Notes under the pieces: generated by a model
Databases searched by the model: none
Told to the model about the DNA's origin: nothing
What the model saw: the letters and a program-made list of their open reading frames with translations, nothing else
Shown here: positions 1-6,614 of the stretch, in pieces
Layout of the letters: each line of letters opens with the position of its first letter
Position numbering within the stretch: position 1 is the stretch's first letter
Translations under genes and position numbers: made by a program
Assembly: GCA_030428345.1 (NCBI GenBank)
Contig: JAUIBM010000029.1
Span: 1 to 12,466, forward strand
Reading direction: 5' to 3'
DNA from: Alphaproteobacteria bacterium
Lineage (GTDB): Bacteria > Pseudomonadota > Alphaproteobacteria > Rhizobiales > Rhizobiaceae
DNA: 12,466 nt

Positions 1-262
1 CGCCGGACTTGTCGAGGGTGAGCACGATGTGTTTCAGATCGTGCTTGTTTTGCAGGGTTTTCGCCATCGCCGCCGGCTCGTCGAGGTTGGTGGCGAGTTT
101 CGCTTCGGTGCGGTTGGGGGTGATGGCGTCGGCGCCGCGGTACTTGGCGTAGTCGTGGACGGCGGCGGGGTCAACCATGACCGGCACGCCGTGTTGCTTC
201 GCGCGCTCGATCACGCCCTGGCAGAACGCTTCGGTGCACACGCCCTTGTTGTAGTCCTCGAT
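1..262 (-). other. PfkB/HldE-type sugar kinase fragment fused in frame to rpsA
   Basis: Read on the minus strand in the rpsA frame, this stretch no longer looks like S1. It contains GVPVMVDPAAVHDYAKYRGA, then TPNRTEA, and ends in IVLTLDKSG at the edge. These match the core of the ribokinase/PfkB family as seen in the kinase domain of HldE (RfaE), which phosphorylates heptose-7-phosphate in ADP-heptose synthesis: the GVPVLxDPK..Y.RYRGA segment, the TPN.xE motif and the strand before the TxGxxG catalytic loop. The words EDYNKG at 242-259 fit both S1 repeat 5 and the kinase DYxKG motif, so the join lies in sequence shared by both genes. The fragment lacks a kinase N-terminus and start. It may be an assembly chimera or a real recombination product. 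The wording resembles non-proteobacterial RfaE proteins, but that is only an impression. Confidence 0.75.
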
Positions 263-1507
263 TGCCTCCTCGCCCGGACGGTTCCAGTCCAGATCGGACA
301 GGTGGACCATGCCGTCGACATCGCCTTCCAGGCCGATGAACAGGCCGAACTCGGTCTTGTTCTTGACCTCGCCCTCGACGACAGTGCCGTTCGGGAAGCG
401 GGCGGCGAAGCTCTGCCACGGATTGTCGAGCGTCTGCTTCAGGCCGAGCGAGATGCGGCGCTTGGTCGGATCGACCTCGAGCACCATGACTTCCACTTCC
501 TGCGAGGTGGAGACGATCTTGCCCGGATGAACGTTCTTCTTGGTCCACGACATTTCCGAAACGTGGATCAGGCCCTCGATCCCCGGCTCCAGCTCCACGA
601 AGGCGCCGTAGTCGGTGATGTTGGTGACGCGGCCCTTGACGCGCGAGCCGACCGGATATTTCGCGCCGATCGAACCCCACGGATCGCTCTCGAGCTGCTT
701 CATGCCGAGCGAGATGCGGTGCGTTTCCTGGTTCACGCGAATGATCTGGACCTTGACGGTCTGGCCGATCGACAGGATTTCGGAAGGATGGTTGACGCGA
801 CGCCAGGCCATGTCGGTGACATGCAGCAGGCCGTCGATACCGCCCAGGTCGACGAATGCGCCGTAATCGGTGACATTCTTGACCACGCCCTCCACGACCT
901 GACCCTCTTCCAGGTTCTGGACGATTTCCGAGCGCTGCTCGGCGCGGCTCTCTTCCAGGATGGTGCGGCGCGAGACAACGATGTTGCCACGGCGGCGATC
1001 CATCTTGAGGATCTGGAAGGGCTGCGGGTTGTTCATCAGCGGGGTGACGTCGCGGATCGGGCGAATGTCGACCTGGCTGCGCGGCAGGAAGGCGACGGCT
1101 CCGTCCAGATCGACGGTGAACCCGCCCTTGACCTGGTTGAAGATGACGCCCTCGACCTTTTCATTGGCTTCGAATTTCTGCTCGAGCCGGGTCCAGCTTT
1201 CCTCGCGGCGAGCCTTCTCGCGCGACAGGACCGCTTCGCCCAATGCGTTCTCGACGCGATCGACATAAACCTCGACCTCGTCGCCGACCTTGAGCTGGTC
1301 GTCCTTTGCCCGCACGCCGAATTCCTTCAGCGGTACGCGGCCTTCCACCTTCAGACCGACGTCGATGATCGCCTGGTCCTTTTCGATGGCCGTGATCTTG
1401 CCTTTCACCACCGCGCCTTCGACGACGTCGTGCGTGATGAAGGATTCCTCGAGAAGCGCGGCAAAGTCTTCCCGGCTCGGGTTCATTCCCGTTTGTGTAT
1501 GTACCAT
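1..1507 (-). CDS. rpsA: 30S ribosomal protein S1, 3' part replaced by foreign kinase frame
   Basis: Ribosomal protein S1 binds mRNA on the 30S subunit and helps load it for initiation. The ATG at 1507 has an AGGAG ribosome site at correct spacing. S1 (OB-fold) repeats begin near residues 28, 118, 202, 287 and 375; the last three carry the typical VVxGxVxNxTxxGxF pattern, with VHLSDLDW in repeat 5. Family members are about 560-570 residues with six repeats. Here S1 similarity stops at residue 422 (EDYNKG, about position 242), inside repeat 5. The same frame then continues without a stop into PfkB-kinase sequence and leaves the window. The rest of repeat 5, repeat 6 and the tail are absent. A 236-bp leader separates it from cmk; it holds a 6-bp-stem hairpin (1714-1731) and no clear promoter. 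The rpsA identity is certain; the fused end is doubtful and is described separately. Confidence 0.93.
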   Translation of the reverse strand, partial: MVHTQTGMNPSREDFAALLEESFITHDVVEGAVVKGKITAIEKDQAIIDVGLKVEGRVPLKEFGVRAKDDQLKVGDEVEVYVDRVENALGEAVLSREKARREESWTRLEQKFEANEKVEGVIFNQVKGGFTVDLDGAVAFLPRSQVDIRPIRDVTPLMNNPQPFQILKMDRRRGNIVVSRRTILEESRAEQRSEIVQNLEEGQVVEGVVKNVTDYGAFVDLGGIDGLLHVTDMAWRRVNHPSEILSIGQTVKVQIIRVNQETHRISLGMKQLESDPWGSIGAKYPVGSRVKGRVTNITDYGAFVELEPGIEGLIHVSEMSWTKKNVHPGKIVSTSQEVEVMVLEVDPTKRRISLGLKQTLDNPWQSFAARFPNGTVVEGEVKNKTEFGLFIGLEGDVDGMVHLSDLDWNRPGEEAIEDYNKGVCTEAFCQGVIERAKQHGVPVMVDPAAVHDYAKYRGADAITPNRTEAKLATNLDEPAAMAKTLQNKHDLKHIVLTLDKSG

Positions 1508-1743
1508 GGGTTCTCCTGGTCGGAAGGGGCGGCTGTCGCCTGCCGGCTTCCTGCGCCTTGGTTCGTGTTTCAATCGGCAGAAACCGCAATCGGCCCTTCA
1601 GGGCTCGCCGGCAGTGCCGGTCGGCGCGGAATCAACGATGTCTGCCTGTGTGCTCGCCCTTGCCGGCATGCTTGGGCCCGGTTTGCGTGTTGCAAACGCG
1701 AACTTGCCCCGAAGCGATCTCTCGTGATCGCCGGGACGCCGGG

Positions 1744-2385
1744 TCAGAGCGCTCCGGCGGCTCTCGCCTTTTCGACAAAGGCCAACGCCGCGCGGAACGC
1801 CGCTTCTATATCCATATCGGTTGTTTCGATCAAGTGCGCATCGGGCGCGGGCCGCAGCGGGGAGTCCTCGCGCGACATGTCGCGCGCGTCACGACGCTCG
1901 ATATCGGCCAGGATGGTTTCATAGTCCGAACGGCCGAGCTTGCCGGCGATCTCGTCGCTGCGTCGGCGCGCCCGCGTCTGCGGCGAGGCGGTGACATAGA
2001 GCTTCACCGGGGCGGAAGGCAGCACCACCGTGCCGATATCGCGCCCGTCCAGCACGGCGCCGGGCGGGCGGGCGGCGAATGCACGCTGCTTGTCGACGAG
2101 GATGCGCCGGACCGCAGGCATTACCGCGACCCTGGACGCGGCCTCGCCATATTCATGCGCGGCGAGAATGTCGCGGTCGAGCGCCGACAGATCGATGTTC
2201 TGCGCCGCCTCGGCCGCCAGCGCGTCGTTGTCGAGCGGCAGGCCAGCCTGCAGGAGCGCGTGACCGACCGCGCGATAGGTGAGGCCGGTGTCCAGATGCG
2301 CGATGCCGTAATGCGCGGCCAGCCGCCGCGCCAGCGTGCCCTTGCCGGAAGCCGCCGGCCCGTCGATCGCGATGAAGAAGGTCAT
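1744..2385 (-). CDS. cmk: (d)CMP kinase
   Basis: Cytidylate kinase moves a phosphate from ATP to CMP or dCMP in the cytoplasm, feeding CTP and dCTP pools. The 213-residue protein has the expected length. Visible motifs are the P-loop IAIDGPAASGKGT (residues 5-17), DTGLTYRAV (32-40) in the CMP-binding region, LDGRDIGTVV (112-121), and the lid and C-terminal stretch RRDARDMSREDSPLRPAPDA (164-183) with its conserved Arg and Asp residues. Its ATG overlaps the TGA of the upstream membrane protein as ATGA (2382-2385), so the two are probably translationally coupled. It lies upstream of rpsA, the usual bacterial cmk-rpsA pairing. Nothing looks damaged. Confidence 0.97.
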   Translation of the reverse strand: MTFFIAIDGPAASGKGTLARRLAAHYGIAHLDTGLTYRAVGHALLQAGLPLDNDALAAEAAQNIDLSALDRDILAAHEYGEAASRVAVMPAVRRILVDKQRAFAARPPGAVLDGRDIGTVVLPSAPVKLYVTASPQTRARRRSDEIAGKLGRSDYETILADIERRDARDMSREDSPLRPAPDAHLIETTDMDIEAAFRAALAFVEKARAAGAL

Positions 2386-3269
2386 TTCGTCATTTCCGCC
2401 TCTTGACCCCCACCCATCTTTTCATCTGCTTTCGTCTGGAAATGAATGTGATCGTCGTGACGCGCCGCACGGCATCCCTGGAAGCGCACCGCCGAGCCAT
2501 GGACGACGAGGCGTGCGGCAAGGTGAGGCTCGACAAAGATCTTTTCCAGCCCCAAGGCAGGCCCAGCCTGATCCAACCAGACGAGCGCCTCACGCGTACG
2601 CGCCTGGTCGAGCCTGTATTGCGGAAAAAATCTCTGCAACCAAGACATATCCCACCGCAGCGTTGCGATTCGTGACCGCTCTCCACAAGGATTTGTCGCG
2701 CCCGTCATGGGTTGTTCGAAAGCGAAATAACCGACGGGCGATCGTGTATCGCCGGGCAGATAGTTCCCTTGATCGTCGGTGTAGTACAACGCAATGTCGA
2801 TCTTCTCCCCGTCGTCATGGGAGAGGTGCGGCAATAGCGGAAATCCTTTCAGGAAAGGAAAATTGGCGTCCAGCGCCAGCGTTTTCGTCCCCGGGAATGC
2901 ACCTTCCATGTGCTGCGCCAGCGCGGCAAACAAGGCGGCGGCGCGCGGGCTGGCGTAGTTCCGGTTCAAGGCGCAGTAGAGGATCGATTGCGTGTAGCCG
3001 GAATTACCAGGACGGCAGGGCAAAGGCACTCGCCCAAAGGAGGGCGCCGCGACATGCGCCAGCATCGTTCCGGCGACGTAGAAGACCGCGAAGGCCGGCA
3101 GGAAAACTGCGCGTCTTCTTCGGGCTCGACGCGTCGCGACCATCGCCGCAATCCAGGCAAGCCCGCCGATCTGTGTCAATGCGGTCAGCAACACGACCGC
3201 GAAGAGGTGAAACAGGCTTCCCGAAAGTCGAGCGCTCCCGACAGACGGGAGGCGCACCGTTTCAGGCAC
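2382..3269 (-). CDS. Membrane-anchored putative LAS-type zinc peptidase
   Basis: I do not recognise a named family for this 295-residue protein. Two hydrophobic segments (about residues 19-43 and 55-76) flank a very basic loop (RRARRRR, 47-53). By the positive-inside rule the loop is cytoplasmic, which puts the large C-terminal domain in the periplasm. That domain holds SHDDGEKIDIALY (150-161), matching the SxHxxGxxxD zinc motif of VanX and other LAS peptidases (H151, D158), and a late HDDHIHF (271-277), matching the HxH motif of MepA/M15 enzymes (H274, H276). E247 could be the general base. Known LAS enzymes cleave peptidoglycan peptides, so a cell-wall hydrolase role is inferred. The GTG start at 3269 overlaps the aroA stop by 8 bp and the TGA overlaps the cmk start by 4 bp, so it is cotranscribed with both. 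C84, C99, C195 and C266 could form disulfides. Confidence 0.8.
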   Translation of the reverse strand: MPETVRLPSVGSARLSGSLFHLFAVVLLTALTQIGGLAWIAAMVATRRARRRRAVFLPAFAVFYVAGTMLAHVAAPSFGRVPLPCRPGNSGYTQSILYCALNRNYASPRAAALFAALAQHMEGAFPGTKTLALDANFPFLKGFPLLPHLSHDDGEKIDIALYYTDDQGNYLPGDTRSPVGYFAFEQPMTGATNPCGERSRIATLRWDMSWLQRFFPQYRLDQARTREALVWLDQAGPALGLEKIFVEPHLAARLVVHGSAVRFQGCRAARHDDHIHFQTKADEKMGGGQEAEMTK

Positions 3270-4605
3270 CGAACTGCGCCCCGAGCGCCGTCATCAATCC
3301 CTCGAACTCCGGAAACGAGGTGGCGATGGGCGAGGCGTCGTCCACCGATACCGGTTTCTCGCTGGCAAGGCCCATGACGAGGAACGCCATGGCGATGCGG
3401 TGGTCGAGATGCGTCCTCACGGTGCCGCCGCCAAGGCCCTTGCCGTCCGGGCGGCCAGTGACCCTCAGCCAGTCCGGGCCTTCCTCGCAGGGCACCTGAT
3501 TGGCTTCCAACCCCCGCGCCACGGCCGCCAGCCGGTCGCTTTCCTTGACCCGCAATTCGTCCAGCCCCTGCATCAGCGTCTCGCCCTTGGCGAAAGCGGC
3601 CGCGACCGCCAGGACGGGGTATTCGTCGATCATCGAGGGCGCGCGCTCCGGCGGCACGGCGACGCCGGTCAGTTCGCTGTGGCGGATGCGCAGATCGGCG
3701 ACCTCCTCGCCGCCTTCATTGCGGGTCGCCAGGATATGGATGTCGCCGCCCATTTCCTGCAGGGTGAGGATAAGGCCGGTGCGCGCCGGGTTCATCAGCA
3801 TATTGAGCACGGTGATGTCGGAACCGGGCGCGATCAGCGCCGCGACGATCGGAAAGGCGGCGGAGGACGGATCGCCCGGCACCGCGATCGGCTGACCGGA
3901 AAGACTGCCCTGCCCGCTCAGCGAAATGGTGCGCACGCCGGCAGGGTCGGTCTCGACCGCGATCTGCGCGCCGAAGCCCTTGAGCATCTTTTCGGTGTGG
4001 TCGCGCGTCATCACCGGTTCGATGACGGTGGTGATTCCTGGCGCGTTGAGCCCGGCCAGCAGCACCGCCGACTTGACCTGCGCCGAGGGTACCGGCACGC
4101 GATAGACGATCGGGTTGGCTTCCCGAGCCCCATGCAGCGTGATCGGAAGCCTGCCGCCCTCGGCTTGCGACACCACCTGGCATCCCATCAGCCTTAGCGG
4201 ATCCAGCACCCGGTTCATCGGGCGGCCGGAGAGCGAGGGATCGCCGACGAAGCTCGACGTGAAATCGTAGGTTCCCAGAAGGCCCATGAACAGCCGGCAC
4301 CCTGTGCCGGAATTGCCGAAATCGAGTGCCTCGCGCGGCGCCAGCAACGCGCCATTGCCCACACCATCGATGAGCCATGCGTCGTCCTGCTTGCGCGCGA
4401 CGGCGCCGAAGGCGCGAATCGCGGCGATGGAATTGAGCACGTCCTCGCCCTCGAGCAGGCCGGTAATGCTCGTGCGGCCCGAGGCGATGCCGCCGAACAG
4501 CACCGAGCGGTGCGAGATCGACTTGTCGCCCGGGATGCGGGCCGATCCGCCGAGCGCGCCGGTGCGGCGCGAGGAGAGGGGTTTCTTGACGGCGTGGCTT
4601 GTCAT
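3262..4605 (-). CDS. aroA: 3-phosphoshikimate 1-carboxyvinyltransferase (EPSP synthase, class II)
   Basis: EPSP synthase joins shikimate-3-phosphate and phosphoenolpyruvate to make EPSP, the sixth step of the shikimate pathway. The 447-residue protein has the PGDKSISHR motif (25-33, with K28), GNSGTGCR (97-104), PSAQVKSA (173-180), RDHTEK (201-206), MIDEYP (325-330) and LRVKESDR (351-358). D327, E355 and R358 sit at the active-site positions. It aligns from memory almost without gaps to the Agrobacterium CP4 class II enzyme, including LLEGEDV, RPMNRVLDPLR and THLDHRIAM. One notable difference: residue 100 is Gly, as in E. coli, whereas CP4 has the Ala100 known to hinder glyphosate binding. 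Glyphosate tolerance should therefore not be assumed. It is the first gene of the aroA-peptidase-cmk-rpsA run; the 240-bp gap to its right is shared with the divergent FYDLN gene. The ribosome site before the ATG is weak. Confidence 0.97.
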   Translation of the reverse strand: MTSHAVKKPLSSRRTGALGGSARIPGDKSISHRSVLFGGIASGRTSITGLLEGEDVLNSIAAIRAFGAVARKQDDAWLIDGVGNGALLAPREALDFGNSGTGCRLFMGLLGTYDFTSSFVGDPSLSGRPMNRVLDPLRLMGCQVVSQAEGGRLPITLHGAREANPIVYRVPVPSAQVKSAVLLAGLNAPGITTVIEPVMTRDHTEKMLKGFGAQIAVETDPAGVRTISLSGQGSLSGQPIAVPGDPSSAAFPIVAALIAPGSDITVLNMLMNPARTGLILTLQEMGGDIHILATRNEGGEEVADLRIRHSELTGVAVPPERAPSMIDEYPVLAVAAAFAKGETLMQGLDELRVKESDRLAAVARGLEANQVPCEEGPDWLRVTGRPDGKGLGGGTVRTHLDHRIAMAFLVMGLASEKPVSVDDASPIATSFPEFEGLMTALGAQFGA

Positions 4606-4784
4606 GGTCTGGTCCGCAGTCGCACTGATCGAAGGAATGCTGGCCGTGTATCATGCAGGCGGCGCGCCGTCATGGGCGAAAATAGCGCTGGCCGCGGGCG
4701 CCCTGCGCGACCTCGGCGCGCGGTGGATTGCGCCGCAATGCCGCACGGATGGCGGTGTCGCCGTATTCTGCCGAAAATTGGCTT

Positions 4785-4812
4785 TTGACAGCGCGGCGAG
4801 GCGAGTCTATGG
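4785..4812 (+). promoter_or_regulatory. Probable sigma-70 promoter of the FYDLN acid protein gene
   Basis: A perfect TTGACA (4785-4790) is followed after 16 bp by CTATGG (4807-4812). This resembles the TTGAC-N16/17-CTATAT form common in alphaproteobacterial housekeeping promoters. The predicted transcript start near 4819 leaves a leader of about 27 nt before the TTG start at 4846. It is seen by eye only; no start-site data. Confidence 0.55.
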
Positions 4813-4845
4813 GAGGCGCACTTTTTCGCATGCGAGGAAATGGTC

Positions 4846-5307
4846 TTGGCCAAAGAAGAACTCGGCACGAAACGTGTGTGCCCCGAGACGCAGAAGAAAT
4901 TTTACGACCTGAACAAGGATCCGATCGTCTCCCCCTATACGGGCAAGGAGTATCCGCGATCGTTCTTCGAGGAGATCCCGGTCGTCAAGGTGCGCAAGGA
5001 CGTCGCGCGCGCCAAGCCGGCGGAGGCGGAAGCCGCCGCCGAGGTGGATGACGACCAGGAAGCCGACGATGACGCGGCGCCGGAGGTGGTCAGCCTTGAG
5101 GACGTTGAGGACGACGACGATGACGACGTCGCTTCTCCGGTCGTCGACGATGATGACGATGAGGACGATGACATTCCCGATATCCCCGACCTAGAAGTCG
5201 AGGACGATGACGACGATGCCGAGGACGACACCTTCCTGGAAGAGGAAGAAGATGACGACGACTTGTCGGATGTGATCGGCGGCGTCGAGGGCGAAGAGGA
5301 AGTGTGA
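4846..5307 (+). CDS. TIGR02300 / FYDLN acid domain protein
   Basis: A 153-residue protein of the FYDLN_acid family, of unknown function and common in alphaproteobacteria. The first 45 residues hold the signature: ELGTKRVCPETQKKFYDLNK followed by DPIVSPYTGKEYP. The remaining two thirds is almost entirely Asp and Glu runs with a few hydrophobic breaks (IPDIPDLEVE), so the protein is very acidic and probably disordered there. I chose TTG at 4846 over the ATG at 4840: the GAGG at 4834-4837 is only 2 nt from the ATG but 8 nt from the TTG, and the TTG start gives MAKEELGTKR, the usual family beginning. Related proteins elsewhere have two Cys pairs (CPxC) suggesting a zinc ribbon; here only C12 remains, so metal binding is unlikely. 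It is followed by tRNA-Ala, a familiar order in this group. The identity is sure, the role unknown. Confidence 0.93.
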   Translation: MAKEELGTKRVCPETQKKFYDLNKDPIVSPYTGKEYPRSFFEEIPVVKVRKDVARAKPAEAEAAAEVDDDQEADDDAAPEVVSLEDVEDDDDDDVASPVVDDDDDEDDDIPDIPDLEVEDDDDDAEDDTFLEEEEDDDDLSDVIGGVEGEEEV

Positions 5308-5323
5308 TCGCGCGGGCGATCAC
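5304..5323 (+). terminator. Hairpin overlapping the FYDLN gene stop codon
   Basis: A perfect 8-bp stem, GTGATCGC (5304-5311) with GCGATCAC (5316-5323), closes a 4-nt loop. The left arm contains the TGA stop (5305-5307). No T-run follows, so it is not a classic intrinsic terminator; it may stabilise the mRNA 3' end or aid Rho-dependent termination. Confidence 0.4.
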
Positions 5324-5351
5324 GGGCCGAGAAAGTTGCATTGGTTTGCGC

Positions 5352-5380
5352 TTGATTTGGTCCTGAACGCCCGCTAGAAG
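5352..5380 (+). promoter_or_regulatory. Probable promoter of tRNA-Ala
   Basis: TTGATT (5352-5357), a 17-bp spacer and TAGAAG (5375-5380) form a plausible sigma-70 promoter, with a start near 5387 and about 55 nt of leader before the tRNA. It lies downstream of the FYDLN stop, so the tRNA probably has its own transcript. Confidence 0.5.
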
Positions 5381-5394
5381 CACGGCTGTCACGG

Positions 5395-5435
5395 GGCGTC
5401 GATCCAACCGACGCCTGTTCAAACCGCGAAAGCGG
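5395..5435 (+). other. Two hairpins in the tRNA-Ala leader
   Basis: The first hairpin pairs GGCGTCG (5395-5401) with CGACGCC (5409-5415) around a 7-nt loop. The second pairs CCGC (5424-5427) with GCGG (5432-5435) around a GAAA tetraloop of the stable GNRA type. They end 6 nt before the tRNA and may guide 5' processing. Structure is seen directly; the role is a guess. Confidence 0.35.
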
Positions 5436-5441
5436 CCGGGC

Positions 5442-5517
<76 letters not shown>

Positions 5518-5531
5518 TATTCTCCTATTAC

Positions 5532-5536
5532 AGCCT
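5532..5536 (+). repeat. Left copy of 5-bp target duplication (AGCCT)
   Basis: AGCCT directly abuts the outer end of the left inverted repeat and occurs again at 6062-6066 against the right end, as expected for the target duplication left by IS insertion. Confidence 0.6.
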
Positions 5537-5578
5537 TGAGACAGGTGAAACAGATCGTACCTGCAGACATGGGTGACA
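5537..5578 (+). repeat. Left terminal inverted repeat of the IS481 remnant
   Basis: Reads inward TGAGACAGGTG, then ATCGT at 5554-5558 and CATGGGTGACA at 5568-5578. It pairs imperfectly with 6020-6061. The inner part overlaps the last transposase codons. Confidence 0.65.
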
Positions 5579-5964
5579 ACCTCGTGCAGAGCGGGTTGTC
5601 GATGGTCTGCAAGGTTCTCTGCTCCAAGTTCATTTGTCACGAATCATAGCGCATGGACCATGATCTTGGCCGGGATGCGCACCTCGCCAACCGGCTTCCT
5701 GACCAGCAACTCCCTGACCTTGCGCGCGCCTCAGTCCGGCTTGCCGCGCTTGCCCTCGACGATCAGCCGTTCCACCGGTTCGGGCAGTTGGTACGCGTAT
5801 CTAACCAGCCGCTGCGAACGGTCGCGCAGCGCCTCAAGGCCCTCCTGCCGGTAGCGGTTCAAGATCCTGTAGCTGGTTTTGCGCGAAATCGCGAACTGAC
5901 GGCAAACATCGCTCATGCCTTCCGCGTCCAGATCACGGGCCACTAAACGTAGACGTTCCTCCAT
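5571..5964 (-). pseudogene. IS481-family transposase remnant (HTH end plus C-terminal tail)
   Basis: The ATG at 5964 opens a 77-residue helix-turn-helix region typical of IS481 transposases (GMSDVCRQFAISRKTSYRI, then NRYRQEGLEALRDRS and LPEPVERLIV). It stops at a TGA (5731-5733) where the family has Trp in KPxWGARK; the same frame then continues GARKVRELLV ... GEVRIPAKIMVHA to a second TGA at 5644. In another frame, 5571-5633 encodes MNLEQRTLQTIDNP and LSPMS, the usual C-terminal tail. The DDE catalytic core, roughly 200 residues, is missing between them, so the deletion joint lies near 5634-5650. A nonsense mutation and a large deletion make this clearly dead as an enzyme. The N-terminal 77 residues could still be made as a DNA-binding fragment. 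Confidence 0.8.
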
Positions 5965-6019
5965 AGCCGAACGCTCGCTAGACGGCGTCTACCCTTCCCG
6001 ACTTCCCAAAAGCCTATAA

Positions 6020-6061
6020 CTGTAACCCAACTGTCCGGAACGATACGGCACATATGTCTCG
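6020..6061 (-). repeat. Right terminal inverted repeat of the IS481 remnant
   Basis: On the minus strand it reads inward CGAGACATATG, then ATCGT, TCCGGACA and TTGGGTTACA. The first base differs from the left end (C for T), which breaks the TG...CA terminus on this side. Confidence 0.65.
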
Positions 6062-6066
6062 AGCCT
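6062..6066 (+). repeat. Right copy of 5-bp target duplication (AGCCT)
   Basis: A direct copy of 5532-5536, immediately outside the right end of the IS remnant. Confidence 0.6.
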
Positions 6067-6122
6067 CTCACAGTATCCAGTGGTGCGCTCCAGTTATCTT
6101 GGGATTAGCCCGGGCTGCTTGC

Positions 6123-6614
6123 CTAACCGGCTAGTTTCACGAGCCAAGGAACGAGCAGGCCGCCAGTAAACGCTATTATCGAACACACGATGGGTATCCA
6201 CCATTTTCGTGCCTTGCTTTCTTCCAATGCCCGATCGTGCAGCTTCACTGCGACATCGATCAATGCTGTTATCTATGCGGCATCCAACGGCTTCCTACTT
6301 ATCCGATCCTCCGCAGTCCCGTCGATTTCATCGTCCGGAAAGGTTTCGTTGATCTCATCAACGTCATAGTTCCGCGGAAATTGCCGTCTCCAGACGAGCG
6401 AGGCCTTGTTGTCGCCGGAGTTTACTCGGAAAAATTCAGGATGTTCCTTGAATACGAGCTGCCAATGAGCAGGATCTTTCGCGGTTCCGCTAATCCGTCG
6501 TGACCAACCTTTGAAATCAAGCTTGTAGAACTTGTAAGTCCCAAGCGCGGTTATGGCAGCGATGACATCTGCTAGGCGATGTTCTTTCAGATAGGGATTG
6601 GCTTTTTTATGCAT
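6123..6614 (-). pseudogene. Soluble domain plus C-terminal membrane anchor, split by an amber codon
   Basis: The ATG at 6614 opens 113 codons ending in TAG (6273-6275). The same frame then runs 49 more sense codons (ITALIDVAVKLHDRALEESK ... WWIPIVCSIIAFTGGLLVPW) to a TAG at 6123-6125. The first part (NPYLKEHRLADVIAAITALG, then YKFYKLDFKGW and HPEFFRVNSG ... SLVWRR) looks like a small compact, possibly winged-helix domain; the second is an amphipathic linker and one transmembrane helix. Together they give a sensible 163-position protein resembling uncharacterised bacterial proteins with this domain order, so the inner TAG probably replaced a GAG Glu codon by one base change. Readthrough by a suppressor or a sequencing error are alternatives. 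The ribosome site is poor (GAGG too far upstream). Low GC compared with neighbours suggests horizontal origin. The function is unknown. Confidence 0.6.

Larger units (their letters stand above)
5537..6061 (-). mobile_element. Internally deleted IS481-family element
   Basis: A 525-bp element with imperfect terminal inverted repeats and a 5-bp direct repeat AGCCT outside each end (5532-5536, 6062-6066). Read inward, the left end starts TGAGACA and the right end CGAGACA; both then share ATCGT and TGGGTnACA at matching depth, with one small gap. Inside are the N-terminal and extreme C-terminal pieces of an IS481-type transposase, but not the DDE catalytic core between them. Full-length members are about 1.1-1.3 kb, so several hundred bp are missing. 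It cannot make its own transposase, yet retains both ends and might be movable in trans if a related active copy exists. Confidence 0.75.

Noticed and set aside
1681..1697. GTTTGC/GCAAAC hairpin between cmk and rpsA as a terminator
   Set aside because: The stem is only 6 bp and no T-run follows on either strand; cmk and rpsA are usually cotranscribed.
29..1924. A 631-codon open frame on the plus strand opposite rpsA
   Set aside because: It is the antisense shadow of rpsA and the cmk end; its composition follows the S1 codons and no family is recognisable.
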